Shown: positions 41,630-49,419 of the stretch, piece by piece
How positions within the stretch are numbered: position 1 is the first letter of the stretch
How the letters are laid out: every line of letters begins with the position of its first letter
NCBI RefSeq assembly: GCF_000018405.1
Contig: NC_009943.1
Location: forward strand, 747,001 to 811,000
Source: Desulfosudis oleivorans Hxd3
GTDB taxonomy: Bacteria > Desulfobacterota > Desulfobacteria > Desulfobacterales > Desulfosudaceae
Length of the DNA: 64,000 nucleotides
Reading direction: 5' to 3'
Notes under the pieces: generated by a model
The model's database searches: none
Seen by the model: only the letters and a program-made list of their open reading frames with translations
Told to the model about the DNA's origin: nothing
Position numbers and translations under genes: made by a program

Positions 41630-42172
41630 TCAGAACGTGTCGTTATGGGTGAACTCGCTAATCTCCCTGCGTTTGGGTGCAGACGAGGATTTGGCCGGAT
41701 GGCCCATGGGCACCATGCAGACCACTTCGTATCCTTCGGGCACGTTCAGGACGGTCCGGGTTTTGTCGTGGTCGAACAGGCCCACCACCACGCTGCCCAG
41801 GCCCATGGCGTGGCCGCACAGGCAGAGGTTCTGGCAGGCGATGCCCATGTCAAACATGAACCAGTCGCCGAACTTGGTGGTGACCTGGCCCTTGTAGTAG
41901 CCCGAGCTTTGCAGCTTTGCGCACAGCACAAACACCGCCGGCGCCGCGGTGATCGACTTTGCGGCCGGGTTGCCCTTGAACACGGCCTCGGCCAGTTGCT
42001 CTTTTATCGCCGGGTCCTTGACCACCACCACCTCCCAGCACTGGGTGTTGGCCCAGGAGGGGGCCCATTTTATCGACTCCAGCAGGGTATTGACCATTTC
42101 ATCGGAAAGCGGTGTTGCTTCAAAATGGCGAATGCTGCGACGGTTTTTGATGATCTCCATCAGGTGTTCCAT
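41630..42172 (-). CDS. Nitroreductase-family flavoprotein
   Basis: 180 residues. FMN-binding nitroreductase fold with the opening IKNRRSIRHFEATPLSDEMVNTLLESIKWAPSWANTQCWEVVVV (Arg pair for FMN phosphate), the dimer-interface middle section and CLCGHAMGLGSVVVGLFD near the C-terminus. Catalyses NAD(P)H-dependent reduction of nitro compounds, quinones or similar; substrate unknown. The ATG has an AGGAGG on its upstream side. The enoyl-CoA hydratase-like gene ends 48 bases upstream, so the two may share a message. Confidence 0.93.
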   Translation of the reverse strand: MEHLMEIIKNRRSIRHFEATPLSDEMVNTLLESIKWAPSWANTQCWEVVVVKDPAIKEQLAEAVFKGNPAAKSITAAPAVFVLCAKLQSSGYYKGQVTTKFGDWFMFDMGIACQNLCLCGHAMGLGSVVVGLFDHDKTRTVLNVPEGYEVVCMVPMGHPAKSSSAPKRREISEFTHNDTF

Positions 42173-42219
42173 GGTTGCCTCCTAGTTTGTGGATATGGGC
42201 AGGATCGAAGCCGCGCCTG

Positions 42220-42930
42220 TCAAACCAGGCGCCCTCTTTCGATATACGCCCCATCTTCGTTGTCCATGGCGGCCACAATGTTCCGGTTCATGCGGCGCTT
42301 CATCTCGCCGATCGTCTTGCGGTCCTTGTTGAACTTTTTTGCAAAGGCCATGGCCTCGTTCATCAAGTCGTCTTTGTGACACGCCCTGGTCACGATGTGG
42401 TGCTTTTCGCACTCTTCGGCCGTCATGCGCAGGCCCAGGTACTGCATCTCATTCATTTTGTAAAGGGGAATGGCGGACTCGAGCAGCGCCAGCATGCCCG
42501 GCAGAAAGGGAATGCCCAGGTCCACCTCGGGAAAGCAGAAAAACCCCCGGTCGGACCGCATCACCCGAAAGTCAAAGGCGCAGGCCAGAATGGCGCCGCC
42601 GGCAAAGGCGTGGCCGGAAATGGCGGCAATGGTGATCATGGGGCAGGTGGCCACCCGCTTGAACATGTCGTTCTGCCGGTAGAGAAACTGTTTTACCTCG
42701 TCGGCTTTACCGGCCTGGATCAGGCCGGACAGCCAGTCCAGGTCGATGCCGTTGGAAAAGATTTTCTCGTGGGAGGATGTAACCACAATGGTGCGGGCCT
42801 CGGTTTTGGTCTCGAGCTCGTCGAACACCGAGATAAAGGTGTCGACAAAGTCGAGGTTGAACCGGTTTTCGCCGGTGTTTAACGAAACAACCGCCACTTC
42901 CTTGTCCAGTGTGTAAGTGATATCCGCCAT
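42220..42930 (-). CDS. Enoyl-CoA hydratase/isomerase family protein
   Basis: 236 residues from the ATG at 42930, which follows AAGGAGCAGG; the upstream extension is not needed. Crotonase fold: NLDFVDTF, SNGIDLDWL, the oxyanion-hole region SGHAFAGGAILACAFDFRVM, and FFCFPEVDLGIPFLPGM. A Glu is present in PEVDLG, while the loop after it (PFLPGM) differs from the GGTQRL pattern of true hydratases and resembles delta3,delta2-enoyl-CoA isomerases. I therefore favour an isomerase in fatty acid degradation. No other beta-oxidation gene is adjacent except a thiolase further on. Confidence 0.88.
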   Translation of the reverse strand: MADITYTLDKEVAVVSLNTGENRFNLDFVDTFISVFDELETKTEARTIVVTSSHEKIFSNGIDLDWLSGLIQAGKADEVKQFLYRQNDMFKRVATCPMITIAAISGHAFAGGAILACAFDFRVMRSDRGFFCFPEVDLGIPFLPGMLALLESAIPLYKMNEMQYLGLRMTAEECEKHHIVTRACHKDDLMNEAMAFAKKFNKDRKTIGEMKRRMNRNIVAAMDNEDGAYIERGRLV

Positions 42931-43043
42931 TCCTGCTCCTTCGGTGTCTTGATGTTGATACCGGTGTGTCAAAGCTTTCTCCTACCATGAAGGCGGACAG
43001 CGGTCAACAAGGACGGTCTCTCCCGGCCGGGGTCATGAAACGT

Positions 43044-43083
43044 AAAAGCCCGCTGCCATGCCGAAGCATGACAGCGGGCTTTT
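43044..43083 (-). terminator. Terminator of the selenoprotein gene
   Basis: AAAAGCCCGCTG (43044-43055) pairs with CAGCGGGCTTTT (43072-43083), a 12-bp stem with a 16-base loop; the A-run is a U-run on the minus strand. It can also end the opposite strand. Confidence 0.88.
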
Positions 43084-43117
43084 AATGTGTACTGTCAGGC
43101 CCTTTCGGGCCGGGCGG

Positions 43118-43441
43118 TTAACCGCAGGAGCCGCTGCTGCACGAACCGCCGCAGCTGCCGCCTTTCTGAAGTTCAATGGCAGAGGAAATGGCGAAGCCGA
43201 ACTGGTTGAAGTCAACCTTTACCGGCTGGGCTTTTTCCAGGAAAGCGCTGTCCATGATGAACTGCAGGTCATCCACCTTGTGAACCGTATCCGAATCTTT
43301 TGGCTCATCCAGAGCCATTGCAAAGGATGGGCCGCCTCACCCGCCTTCGTTTAAAAAGATCCGTATGGGTTTTACGTCCTTGCCCTTGAAGTAGTCCAGG
43401 ATCTGCTCCTGGGCCGCAGGCGTGATTTCAATGCCACTCAT
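43118..43441 (-). CDS. HesB/IscA-like selenoprotein (UGA = Sec35)
   Basis: 107 residues if the in-frame TGA at 43337-43339 is read as selenocysteine. The frame opens MSGIEITPAAQEQILDYFKG after AAGGAGG, reaches IFLNEGG-U-GGPSFAMALDE at residue 35, and ends IELQKGGSCGGSCSSGSCG. HesB/IscA proteins carry a conserved Cys here (GGCGGPS), so the TGA sits exactly on the iron-sulfur ligand. Bases after the TGA can form a 9-position stem with one mismatch (GGCCCATCC with GGATGAGCC, 14-base loop), a candidate SECIS. selB lies 10 kb away. HesB-like selenoproteins are a known family. Conventional gene finding would report only a 66-residue fragment from 43318. Confidence 0.9.
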
Positions 43442-43609
43442 GAGAAACCTCCTTCTGGCACCGGATCCCGATGCCGTAAAAGCCGGTATGTTCCCGGCAG
43501 TTTGTCTGCTTTAACAGAGCTGTTGCTATTGCCGTTTTCGTAACCTAATGACGGAACCGCTGTTTGTCAACTCTCTTTTTCCCACCATTACGGTTCCATG
43601 TGATAAAAA

Positions 43610-44137
43610 TTATGCAAGGACTGACAGATACCCTTCATACACCCTGACTGCGTCCGCGGAAAAAAGCGCGAAAATCACCTGTTCGATGGTCCGGTCGGTC
43701 TCAAGAAAGTCGCACACCGTGTCCAACGCGATTCTGCAGGCCTCTTTCATGGGGTAGCCGTACACTCCGCAGCTGACGGCCGGAAAGGCGACCGAGGCCA
43801 GGCCCTGGTCTTTTGCCAGTTTCAGGCTGTTGGTGTAGCAGCCAGCCAGGAGTTTTGCCACACCCGGGTTGGACCGGCTGTAGACCGGCCCCACGGTGTG
43901 GATCACGAATTTTGCCGGCAGCCGGTAGCCCCTGGTGATTTTGGCCTGGCCGGTATCGCATCCGCCCAGGGTTTTGCACTCGGCCAGCAGCTCAGGACCG
44001 GCGGCCCGGTGAATGGCCCCGTCCACGCCGCCCCCGCCCAGCAGGGTCTTGTTGGCGGCATTGACAATGGCATCCACCTCCAGGGTGGTGATGTCCCCCT
44101 GCCATACTTTGAGCCTTGACAGGATCTCTTTTTCCAT
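43610..44137 (-). CDS. Macrodomain protein (O-acetyl-ADP-ribose deacetylase type)
   Basis: 175 residues from the ATG at 44137 (MEKEILSRLKVWQGDIT); an upstream in-frame start at 44206 looks like read-in. Macrodomain landmarks: VDAIVNAANKTLLGGGGVDGAIHRAAG with the catalytic Asn and Asp region, GQAKITRGYRLPAKFVIHTVGP, and the phosphate loop FPAVSCGVYGYPM. Close to the YmdB/MacroD group, which remove acetyl from O-acetyl-ADP-ribose or ADP-ribose from proteins. Stand-alone gene. No ADP-ribosyltransferase or DarT-type toxin is adjacent. Confidence 0.94.
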   Translation of the reverse strand: MEKEILSRLKVWQGDITTLEVDAIVNAANKTLLGGGGVDGAIHRAAGPELLAECKTLGGCDTGQAKITRGYRLPAKFVIHTVGPVYSRSNPGVAKLLAGCYTNSLKLAKDQGLASVAFPAVSCGVYGYPMKEACRIALDTVCDFLETDRTIEQVIFALFSADAVRVYEGYLSVLA

Positions 44138-44277
44138 AGTTTTAGAATTATAACAGAATATTGTAGTTATGGGAAGCGCTATTCGGGCCGGGTGCATCCA
44201 CTCCACCGAATGTTATCCCTGGTTGATAGATAACTATTCTATTTTGTTTTAAATAAAATCCGAAAAGCCAAAGCTGT

Positions 44278-44671
44278 GGCGGCGCCGTAAAATCCTAACC
44301 CGGATATTTCACGAGTTGATTTGGTCGCAGATGCAAGGCGCAGGACGCGAAGCTGTAGTCAATCTACCGCAAGCGGCCTGCAACACAGCAGATGCGGCCA
44401 AGGTGACTCGCCCGAAGGGTGAAATTTTCGACATACAAATTGGCGAAAAAAGCCTCACCCCGCTCATGACAGTTTGTGTTTTGCAAAAACGCCTGAATTT
44501 TGTTGCAACAGACTGTGTTTGATATGAATATTCACTCACGTCGAAAAATTTCATGAAATGTCCGGGTCAAGTTCAAGGCGCACAAGCCCAGAGGAATGAG
44601 GCGTACTGGTCGTACGCCGCAGTGACGAGGGGTGCGTCGCAACACAGAAATTGGGATTTTACGGCGTCGCC
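44278..44671. repeat. Composite inverted repeat, MITE-like
   Basis: The left end GGCGGCGCCGTAAAATCC (44278-44295), followed by CCCGGATATTTCAC, is mirrored at the right by CATGAAATGTCCGGG (44552-44566) and GGGATTTTACGGCGTCGCC (44653-44671). Inside are the hairpin GCGTAC-TGGTC-GTACGC and two GCAACACAG segments. No open frame of substance. The rest of the 44138-44782 gap shows only the hisS promoter. Both parts look like repeat types I associate with Desulfobacterales genomes. Confidence 0.65.
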
Positions 44672-44688
44672 ATATATAATATAAACTA

Positions 44689-44717
44689 TTGACTAAAGAG
44701 GGCCTGCCATATACATT
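44689..44717 (+). promoter_or_regulatory. Sigma-70 promoter of hisS
   Basis: TTGACT (44689-44694), 17-base spacer, TACATT (44712-44717); about 60 bases of leader before the ATG at 44783. Confidence 0.55.
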
Positions 44718-44782
44718 AACCTGATTCATAAAAAGGGATGCGAGAGCACCCTGAAACGCATCGAAAGCATTAAAAAATATAA

Positions 44783-46054
44783 ATGTTACAGTTAATTAAA
44801 GGCTTCAAGGATATTCTGCCCGGTGAGGCGGACCGGTGGCGTCGCATCGAGACACTGGCGGCCGTCACATTTGGTGCCTTTGGTTTTTCCGAGATTCGGC
44901 CCCCGGTGATGGAACGCACCGAGCTGTTCAAGCGAAGCATCGGGGAAGATACTGATATTGTTGAAAAAGAGATGTACACCTTCGAGGACAGGGGCGGCGA
45001 CCTGGTAACATTACGACCGGAGGCCACCGCCTCGGTGGTGCGGGCCTATATTCAGCACAAGCTCTATGCCGACACGCCGGTGGCCAAGCTTTACACCATC
45101 GGCCCCATGTTCCGGCGGGAACGGCCCCAGAAGGGCCGGTACCGGCAGTTTCACCAGATCAATGCCGAGGCCTTTGGCGTGGCCGCGCCCTACATGGACG
45201 CCCAGTTGATCTTCATGCTGATGATCCTGTTTTCAGCCCTTGGCCTGAAAGACACCCGGGTGCACATCAACTCCCTGGGGTGCGCCCAGTGCCGGCCGGC
45301 CTTCAAGCAGCGGCTGCTCTCTTTTTTGGAAGGCCGGAAGGCCGACCTGTGCGAGGACTGCACCCGGCGCATCGATCGCAATCCGCTGCGGGTACTGGAC
45401 TGCAAGGTGGACCGGTGCCGCCATGTGTCGGCCGAGGCGCCGCAGATCACTGATTTTCTCTGCCCCGGCTGTGCCGCTCATTTTGACGAGGTCACCGGCC
45501 TTCTGACGGACCTGGGCGTGGGGTTTGATATCGACAAGCGCCTGGTAAGGGGGCTGGACTACTACACCCGCACCACGTTTGAAGTGCAGACCGACCGGCT
45601 GGGGGCCCAGAGCGCCATTGCCGGCGGCGGCCGGTACGATGACCTGGTGAAGCTGCTGGGCGGGCCGGACCAGCCGGCCGTGGGATTTGCCGTGGGCCTG
45701 GAGCGGCTGGTGGAGCTGGTGGCAATGGAGGAAACCGTGTCCGATGTCGCCCACCTCCGGCTTTTTATCGCGGCCCTGGGCGAGCGTGCCCGGCGCAGGG
45801 CTTTCGGGTGGATGTGCGAGCTCAACCGCCGGGGCTTTGACGTTGAAATGAGCCTGGAGGAGCGGGGCCTGAAAAGCCAGATGAAAACCGCCGACAAGTG
45901 GAACGCCTCCCATGTGCTGATCGTGGGTGACGCCGAAATGGAAACCGGCAGCCTGATTTTGAGAAACATGAAGACAAAGGCGCAGCAGGAGATTCCCCTT
46001 GGGGACGTGCCCGGCGCGCTGATAACGATGATGGACAACAGACAGGAGAACTAA
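44783..46054 (+). CDS. hisS: Histidyl-tRNA synthetase
   Basis: 423 residues, class II synthetase. Motif 1 lies around FSEIRPPVMERTELF, motif 2 is FRRERPQKGRYRQFHQINAEAFG, the histidine-specific loops are LVRGLDYYTRTTFE and GGGRYDDL, and motif 3 is VGFAVGLERL. The C-terminal anticodon-binding domain follows (about 330-423). A Cys-rich insert, CEDCTRRIDRN...CLCPGC-like, is a zinc-ribbon-like feature seen in many bacterial HisRS. The leader has no clear Shine-Dalgarno sequence before ATG. aspS follows after five bases, a common hisS-aspS pair. Confidence 0.97.
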   Translation: MLQLIKGFKDILPGEADRWRRIETLAAVTFGAFGFSEIRPPVMERTELFKRSIGEDTDIVEKEMYTFEDRGGDLVTLRPEATASVVRAYIQHKLYADTPVAKLYTIGPMFRRERPQKGRYRQFHQINAEAFGVAAPYMDAQLIFMLMILFSALGLKDTRVHINSLGCAQCRPAFKQRLLSFLEGRKADLCEDCTRRIDRNPLRVLDCKVDRCRHVSAEAPQITDFLCPGCAAHFDEVTGLLTDLGVGFDIDKRLVRGLDYYTRTTFEVQTDRLGAQSAIAGGGRYDDLVKLLGGPDQPAVGFAVGLERLVELVAMEETVSDVAHLRLFIAALGERARRRAFGWMCELNRRGFDVEMSLEERGLKSQMKTADKWNASHVLIVGDAEMETGSLILRNMKTKAQQEIPLGDVPGALITMMDNRQEN

Positions 46055-46059
46055 AGCAA

Positions 46060-47853
46060 GTGGTTGACACGCTGGGAAATATGAGACGGACCCACACCTG
46101 CAACGAGCTTTCCGCGGCGTCCGCGGGAACCGAGGTGGTGCTGGCCGGCTGGGTGCAGCGTCGCCGGGATCATGGCGGTGTTATTTTTGTAGACCTGCGG
46201 GACCGGGAGGGCATCACCCAGGTGGTGTTTAATCCGGACCGGGAGCCGGCGGTACATGCCAAGGCCCACGATATCCGCAACGAGTACGTGATCTGCGTAA
46301 AGGGCAAGGTGGAAAAGCGGCCCGACGACATGGTCAATCCCAAACTGACCACCGGCGAGATCGAGGTGGCGGCCAGCGAGCTGGCCATTTTAAACACGGC
46401 CAAAACACCGCCCTTCATGGTGGAGGACCGGATCGACGTGTCTGAATCGATCCGGCTCAAGCACCGGTTTGTGGACCTGCGCCGGCCGGCCATGCAGAAA
46501 AACCTTCTGGCCCGTCACCGGGCCGGTATGGCGGCCCGGGAGTTTCTCAACAGCCAGGGCTTTTTAGACATCGAGACCCCGTTTCTTACCCGCAACACGC
46601 CGGAAGGGGCCAGGGACTACCTGGTGCCCAGCCGGGTCAATCCCGGCGCTTTTTACGCCCTTCCCCAGTCTCCCCAGCTCTTCAAGCAGATGCTGATGGT
46701 GGCCGGGTTTGACCGGTATTACCAGATTGTCCGGTGCTTCCGGGACGAGGACCTGCGGGCCGACCGCCAGCCCGAGTTCACCCAGATCGACCTTGAGATG
46801 TCGTTCGTGGGCGAGGAGGATGTGATGGCCATCGGCGAAGGGCTGGTCGCCAACGTGGTCCGTCAGGTTACCGGCGAAGCCGTGGACCTGCCCTTTTCCC
46901 GCATGACCTATGACCAGGCCATGGCCGACTATGGCCTGGACAAGCCCGACCTGCGGTTTGACATGAAACTGGTGGACATCACCGATATCGCGGCCGGGTG
47001 CGGGTTCCAGGTCTTTTCCGGCGCGGTGAAGAACGGCGGTATTGTCAAGGCCTTAAACGCCAAGGGATGCGCCGATTTTACCCGCAAGGAGCTGGACGAC
47101 TACACCGAGTTCGTGGCCATCTACAAGGCCAGGGGCCTGGCCTGGGTCAAGGTGAGGGAGGACGGGTGGCAGTCCCCCATTGCCAAGTTTTTCACCGACG
47201 ACGAAAAGGCGTCCATGGCACAGCGGCTGAACATGGCGGTCGGGGACCTGGTCTTTTTCGGCGCTGATGCCGCGTCCGTTGTCAACGACAGCCTGGGCAA
47301 CCTGAGAAACCGCATCGGCGAACGGCTGGGGCTGGTGGACAAAAACAGGATGTGTTTTCTGTGGGTCACGGACTTCCCCTTTTTCGAGTATGACGAGACC
47401 GAAAAGCGCTACCAGGCCAAGCACCATCCCTTTACCGCGCCCCACGAGGCGGACATGGAACATCTGCACACCGACCCCGAGGCGGTACGCTCCCGGGCCT
47501 ATGACCTGGTGTTGAACGGCACCGAGATCGGCGGCGGCAGCATTCGTATTCATAACCGGCAGGTGCAGGAAAAAATGTTTGAGGCCCTGGGCCTGGCGCC
47601 GGAAGATTACACGGCCAAGTTCGGCTTTCTGCTCGACGCCCTGGATTCCGGGGCCCCGCCCCACGGCGGCATGGCCTTTGGATTCGACCGTCTGGTGATG
47701 CTCCTGTGCGGCGAGTCCTCCATTCGCGAGGTGATCGCGTTTCCCAAGACACAGAAAGCGGCCTGCGCCCTGACCGATGCCCCGTCTCCGGCGGACAAAA
47801 AACAGCTGGATGAACTGTTTATCAAAGTAACAGCGGATATAAACAAGGAGTAA
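46060..47853 (+). CDS. aspS: Aspartyl-tRNA synthetase
   Basis: 597 residues from a GTG at 46060 with AGGAGA ten bases upstream; the ATG at 46081 is an alternative. OB-fold anticodon domain first (VVLAGWVQRRRDHGGVIFVDLRDREG), then the bacterial class II core: IETPFLTRNTPEGARDYLVPSR, motif 2 QIVRCFRDEDLRADRQPEFTQIDLEMSF, the GAD insert, and motif 3 GAPPHGGMAFGFDRLVMLL. Whether it is discriminating for tRNA-Asp or also charges tRNA-Asn cannot be decided from this stretch alone. Cotranscribed with hisS and probably with the thiolase three bases on. Confidence 0.97.
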   Translation: MVDTLGNMRRTHTCNELSAASAGTEVVLAGWVQRRRDHGGVIFVDLRDREGITQVVFNPDREPAVHAKAHDIRNEYVICVKGKVEKRPDDMVNPKLTTGEIEVAASELAILNTAKTPPFMVEDRIDVSESIRLKHRFVDLRRPAMQKNLLARHRAGMAAREFLNSQGFLDIETPFLTRNTPEGARDYLVPSRVNPGAFYALPQSPQLFKQMLMVAGFDRYYQIVRCFRDEDLRADRQPEFTQIDLEMSFVGEEDVMAIGEGLVANVVRQVTGEAVDLPFSRMTYDQAMADYGLDKPDLRFDMKLVDITDIAAGCGFQVFSGAVKNGGIVKALNAKGCADFTRKELDDYTEFVAIYKARGLAWVKVREDGWQSPIAKFFTDDEKASMAQRLNMAVGDLVFFGADAASVVNDSLGNLRNRIGERLGLVDKNRMCFLWVTDFPFFEYDETEKRYQAKHHPFTAPHEADMEHLHTDPEAVRSRAYDLVLNGTEIGGGSIRIHNRQVQEKMFEALGLAPEDYTAKFGFLLDALDSGAPPHGGMAFGFDRLVMLLCGESSIREVIAFPKTQKAACALTDAPSPADKKQLDELFIKVTADINKE

Positions 47854-47856
47854 GGC

Positions 47857-49146
47857 ATGAGAAAAGTAGTGATCGTGGAAGGCGTGCGCACCGCCATCGG
47901 TTCTTTCGGCGGCTCTCTCAAGAGCGTGCCCGTGGTGGACCTGGGTGCCGTGGTGATGCGGGGCGTCCTGAAAAAGGCGGGCCTGCGGCCCGTCACCAGC
48001 GACCTGATGTCCGAGGCGGCACCGGACCGGCTCAGGGACCAGGGGCGTATCGAGTTGGAGAACAAGGCTTACGACTGGGAAGAAGGGGCCGTGCCGGTGG
48101 TGATCGACGAGGTGATCATGGGCAACGTGCTTCAGGCGGGCCAGGGCCAGAACACGGGCCGGCAGGCCATGATCCGGGCCGGCCTGCCCAAGGAGACCCC
48201 GGCCATGACCGTGAACAAGATCTGCGGTTCCGGTCTCAAGGCCGTGGCCCTTGGCGCTTCGGCCATCATGACGGGCCAGGCCGACGTGGTGGTGGCCGGT
48301 GGCCAGGAGAACATGAGCCTGGCGCCCATGGCCCTTCCCAAGGCCCGGTGGGGCCACCGCATGGAGCTTACCGGCGTGGGTGAAGTATACGACCTGATGG
48401 TGTTTGACGGCCTGTACGAGATTTTTTACGGCTACCACATGGGTGTCACCGCCGAGAACATCGCCCGGCTCTACGATATCGGCCGCAAGGAGCAGGACGA
48501 ACTGGGCGTGCTGAGCCACAACCGGGCCAGAAAAGCCATCACCGAGGGCATTTTTGCCCAGGAGATCGTGCCGGTGGTGATGTCCTCGCGCAAGGGGGAC
48601 GTGGTGTTTGACACCGACGAGCGGCCCATGGACACCGACATGGCGAAAATGTCCGGCTTAAAGCCGGTGTTTGCCAAGGACGGCACCGTGACCGCAGGCA
48701 ACGCGTCCGGCATCAACGATGCCGCCGCCGCCGTGATCCTGATGAGCGAGGAAAAGGCAAAGGAGCTGGGCCTGGACGCGTCGGTTTCCATCAAGGGCTT
48801 TGCCGCGGGCGGCCTGGACCCGGCCTACATGGGCCTGGGGCCGGTGCCGGCGGTACGCAGGGTGATGAAAAGCACGGGCATGACCATGGCCGACATGGAG
48901 ATGATCGAGCTCAACGAGGCCTTTGCCTCCCAGGCCATCGGCTGCATGCGGGAGCTGGGCATTGACACGGAAAAGCCCAACGAGCTGGGCAGCGGTATCT
49001 CCCTGGGCCATCCCATCGGCTGCACCGGGGCCCGCCAGACCGTGACGGCCCTGCACCACATGAAGCGAAAGGGTTACACCACCGGCCTGATTTCCATGTG
49101 CATCGGCGGCGGCATGGGCATGGCCATGGTGATTGAAAGACAGTAA
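47857..49146 (+). CDS. Acetyl-CoA acetyltransferase (thiolase) with an insertion
   Basis: 429 residues; typical thiolases have about 390. The nucleophile is Cys123 (NKICGSGLKA), then VAGGQENMS, the C-terminal GHPIGCTGAR with the catalytic His, and CIGGGMG with the second Cys. The first catalytic Cys is about 33 positions later than usual because of an acidic insertion at about 46-80 (TSDLMSEAAPDRLRDQGR...). It condenses two acetyl-CoA or cleaves acetoacetyl-CoA or longer ketoacyl-CoA. Starts three bases after aspS with AAGGAG; a 51-residue membrane protein gene follows. Confidence 0.94.
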   Translation: MRKVVIVEGVRTAIGSFGGSLKSVPVVDLGAVVMRGVLKKAGLRPVTSDLMSEAAPDRLRDQGRIELENKAYDWEEGAVPVVIDEVIMGNVLQAGQGQNTGRQAMIRAGLPKETPAMTVNKICGSGLKAVALGASAIMTGQADVVVAGGQENMSLAPMALPKARWGHRMELTGVGEVYDLMVFDGLYEIFYGYHMGVTAENIARLYDIGRKEQDELGVLSHNRARKAITEGIFAQEIVPVVMSSRKGDVVFDTDERPMDTDMAKMSGLKPVFAKDGTVTAGNASGINDAAAAVILMSEEKAKELGLDASVSIKGFAAGGLDPAYMGLGPVPAVRRVMKSTGMTMADMEMIELNEAFASQAIGCMRELGIDTEKPNELGSGISLGHPIGCTGARQTVTALHHMKRKGYTTGLISMCIGGGMGMAMVIERQ

Positions 49147-49185
49147 TCGCAACAATACATAAAATAAAAATCAAGGAGTAAGGCA

Positions 49186-49341
49186 ATGAGCATTGCAAGA
49201 CTGCTGGGAACAATGGTGGTGTTCGGCGTGCCGGCCATTATCGGCGGCGGTATCGTGTTTCACTTCATGGGCAACTACACGGCGGTGTTTACCTACGAGT
49301 TCATGCTGCTGCTGGCTGCCGGCGGGTTTATCGCCAGATAG
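49186..49341 (+). CDS. Small membrane protein, 51 residues
   Basis: Opens MSIARLLGTMVVFGVPAIIG and ends LLLAAGGFIAR. Strong start signal, AAGGAG at 49173-49178, then ATG eight bases on. Two hydrophobic helices with a short HFMGNYTA connector. It lies 39 bases after the thiolase stop and 78 before gyrA, so it is probably the last gene of the hisS-aspS-thiolase message. Unknown function; too short for routine gene finding. Confidence 0.72.
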   Translation: MSIARLLGTMVVFGVPAIIGGGIVFHFMGNYTAVFTYEFMLLLAAGGFIAR

Positions 49342-49419
49342 GCGGGATAGGCCCGCGCTGTGCGGGAAGGTTATACAATACCGGTATCAAGAGAATAGTT
49401 TTAAAAAGGTGACACACCA

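Noticed and set aside
43118-43318. Short 66-residue protein as the real gene product
   Set aside because: It would start in the middle of the HesB fold without a ribosome site, whereas the longer frame through the TGA has a start signal, full family sequence and a Sec-compatible position.
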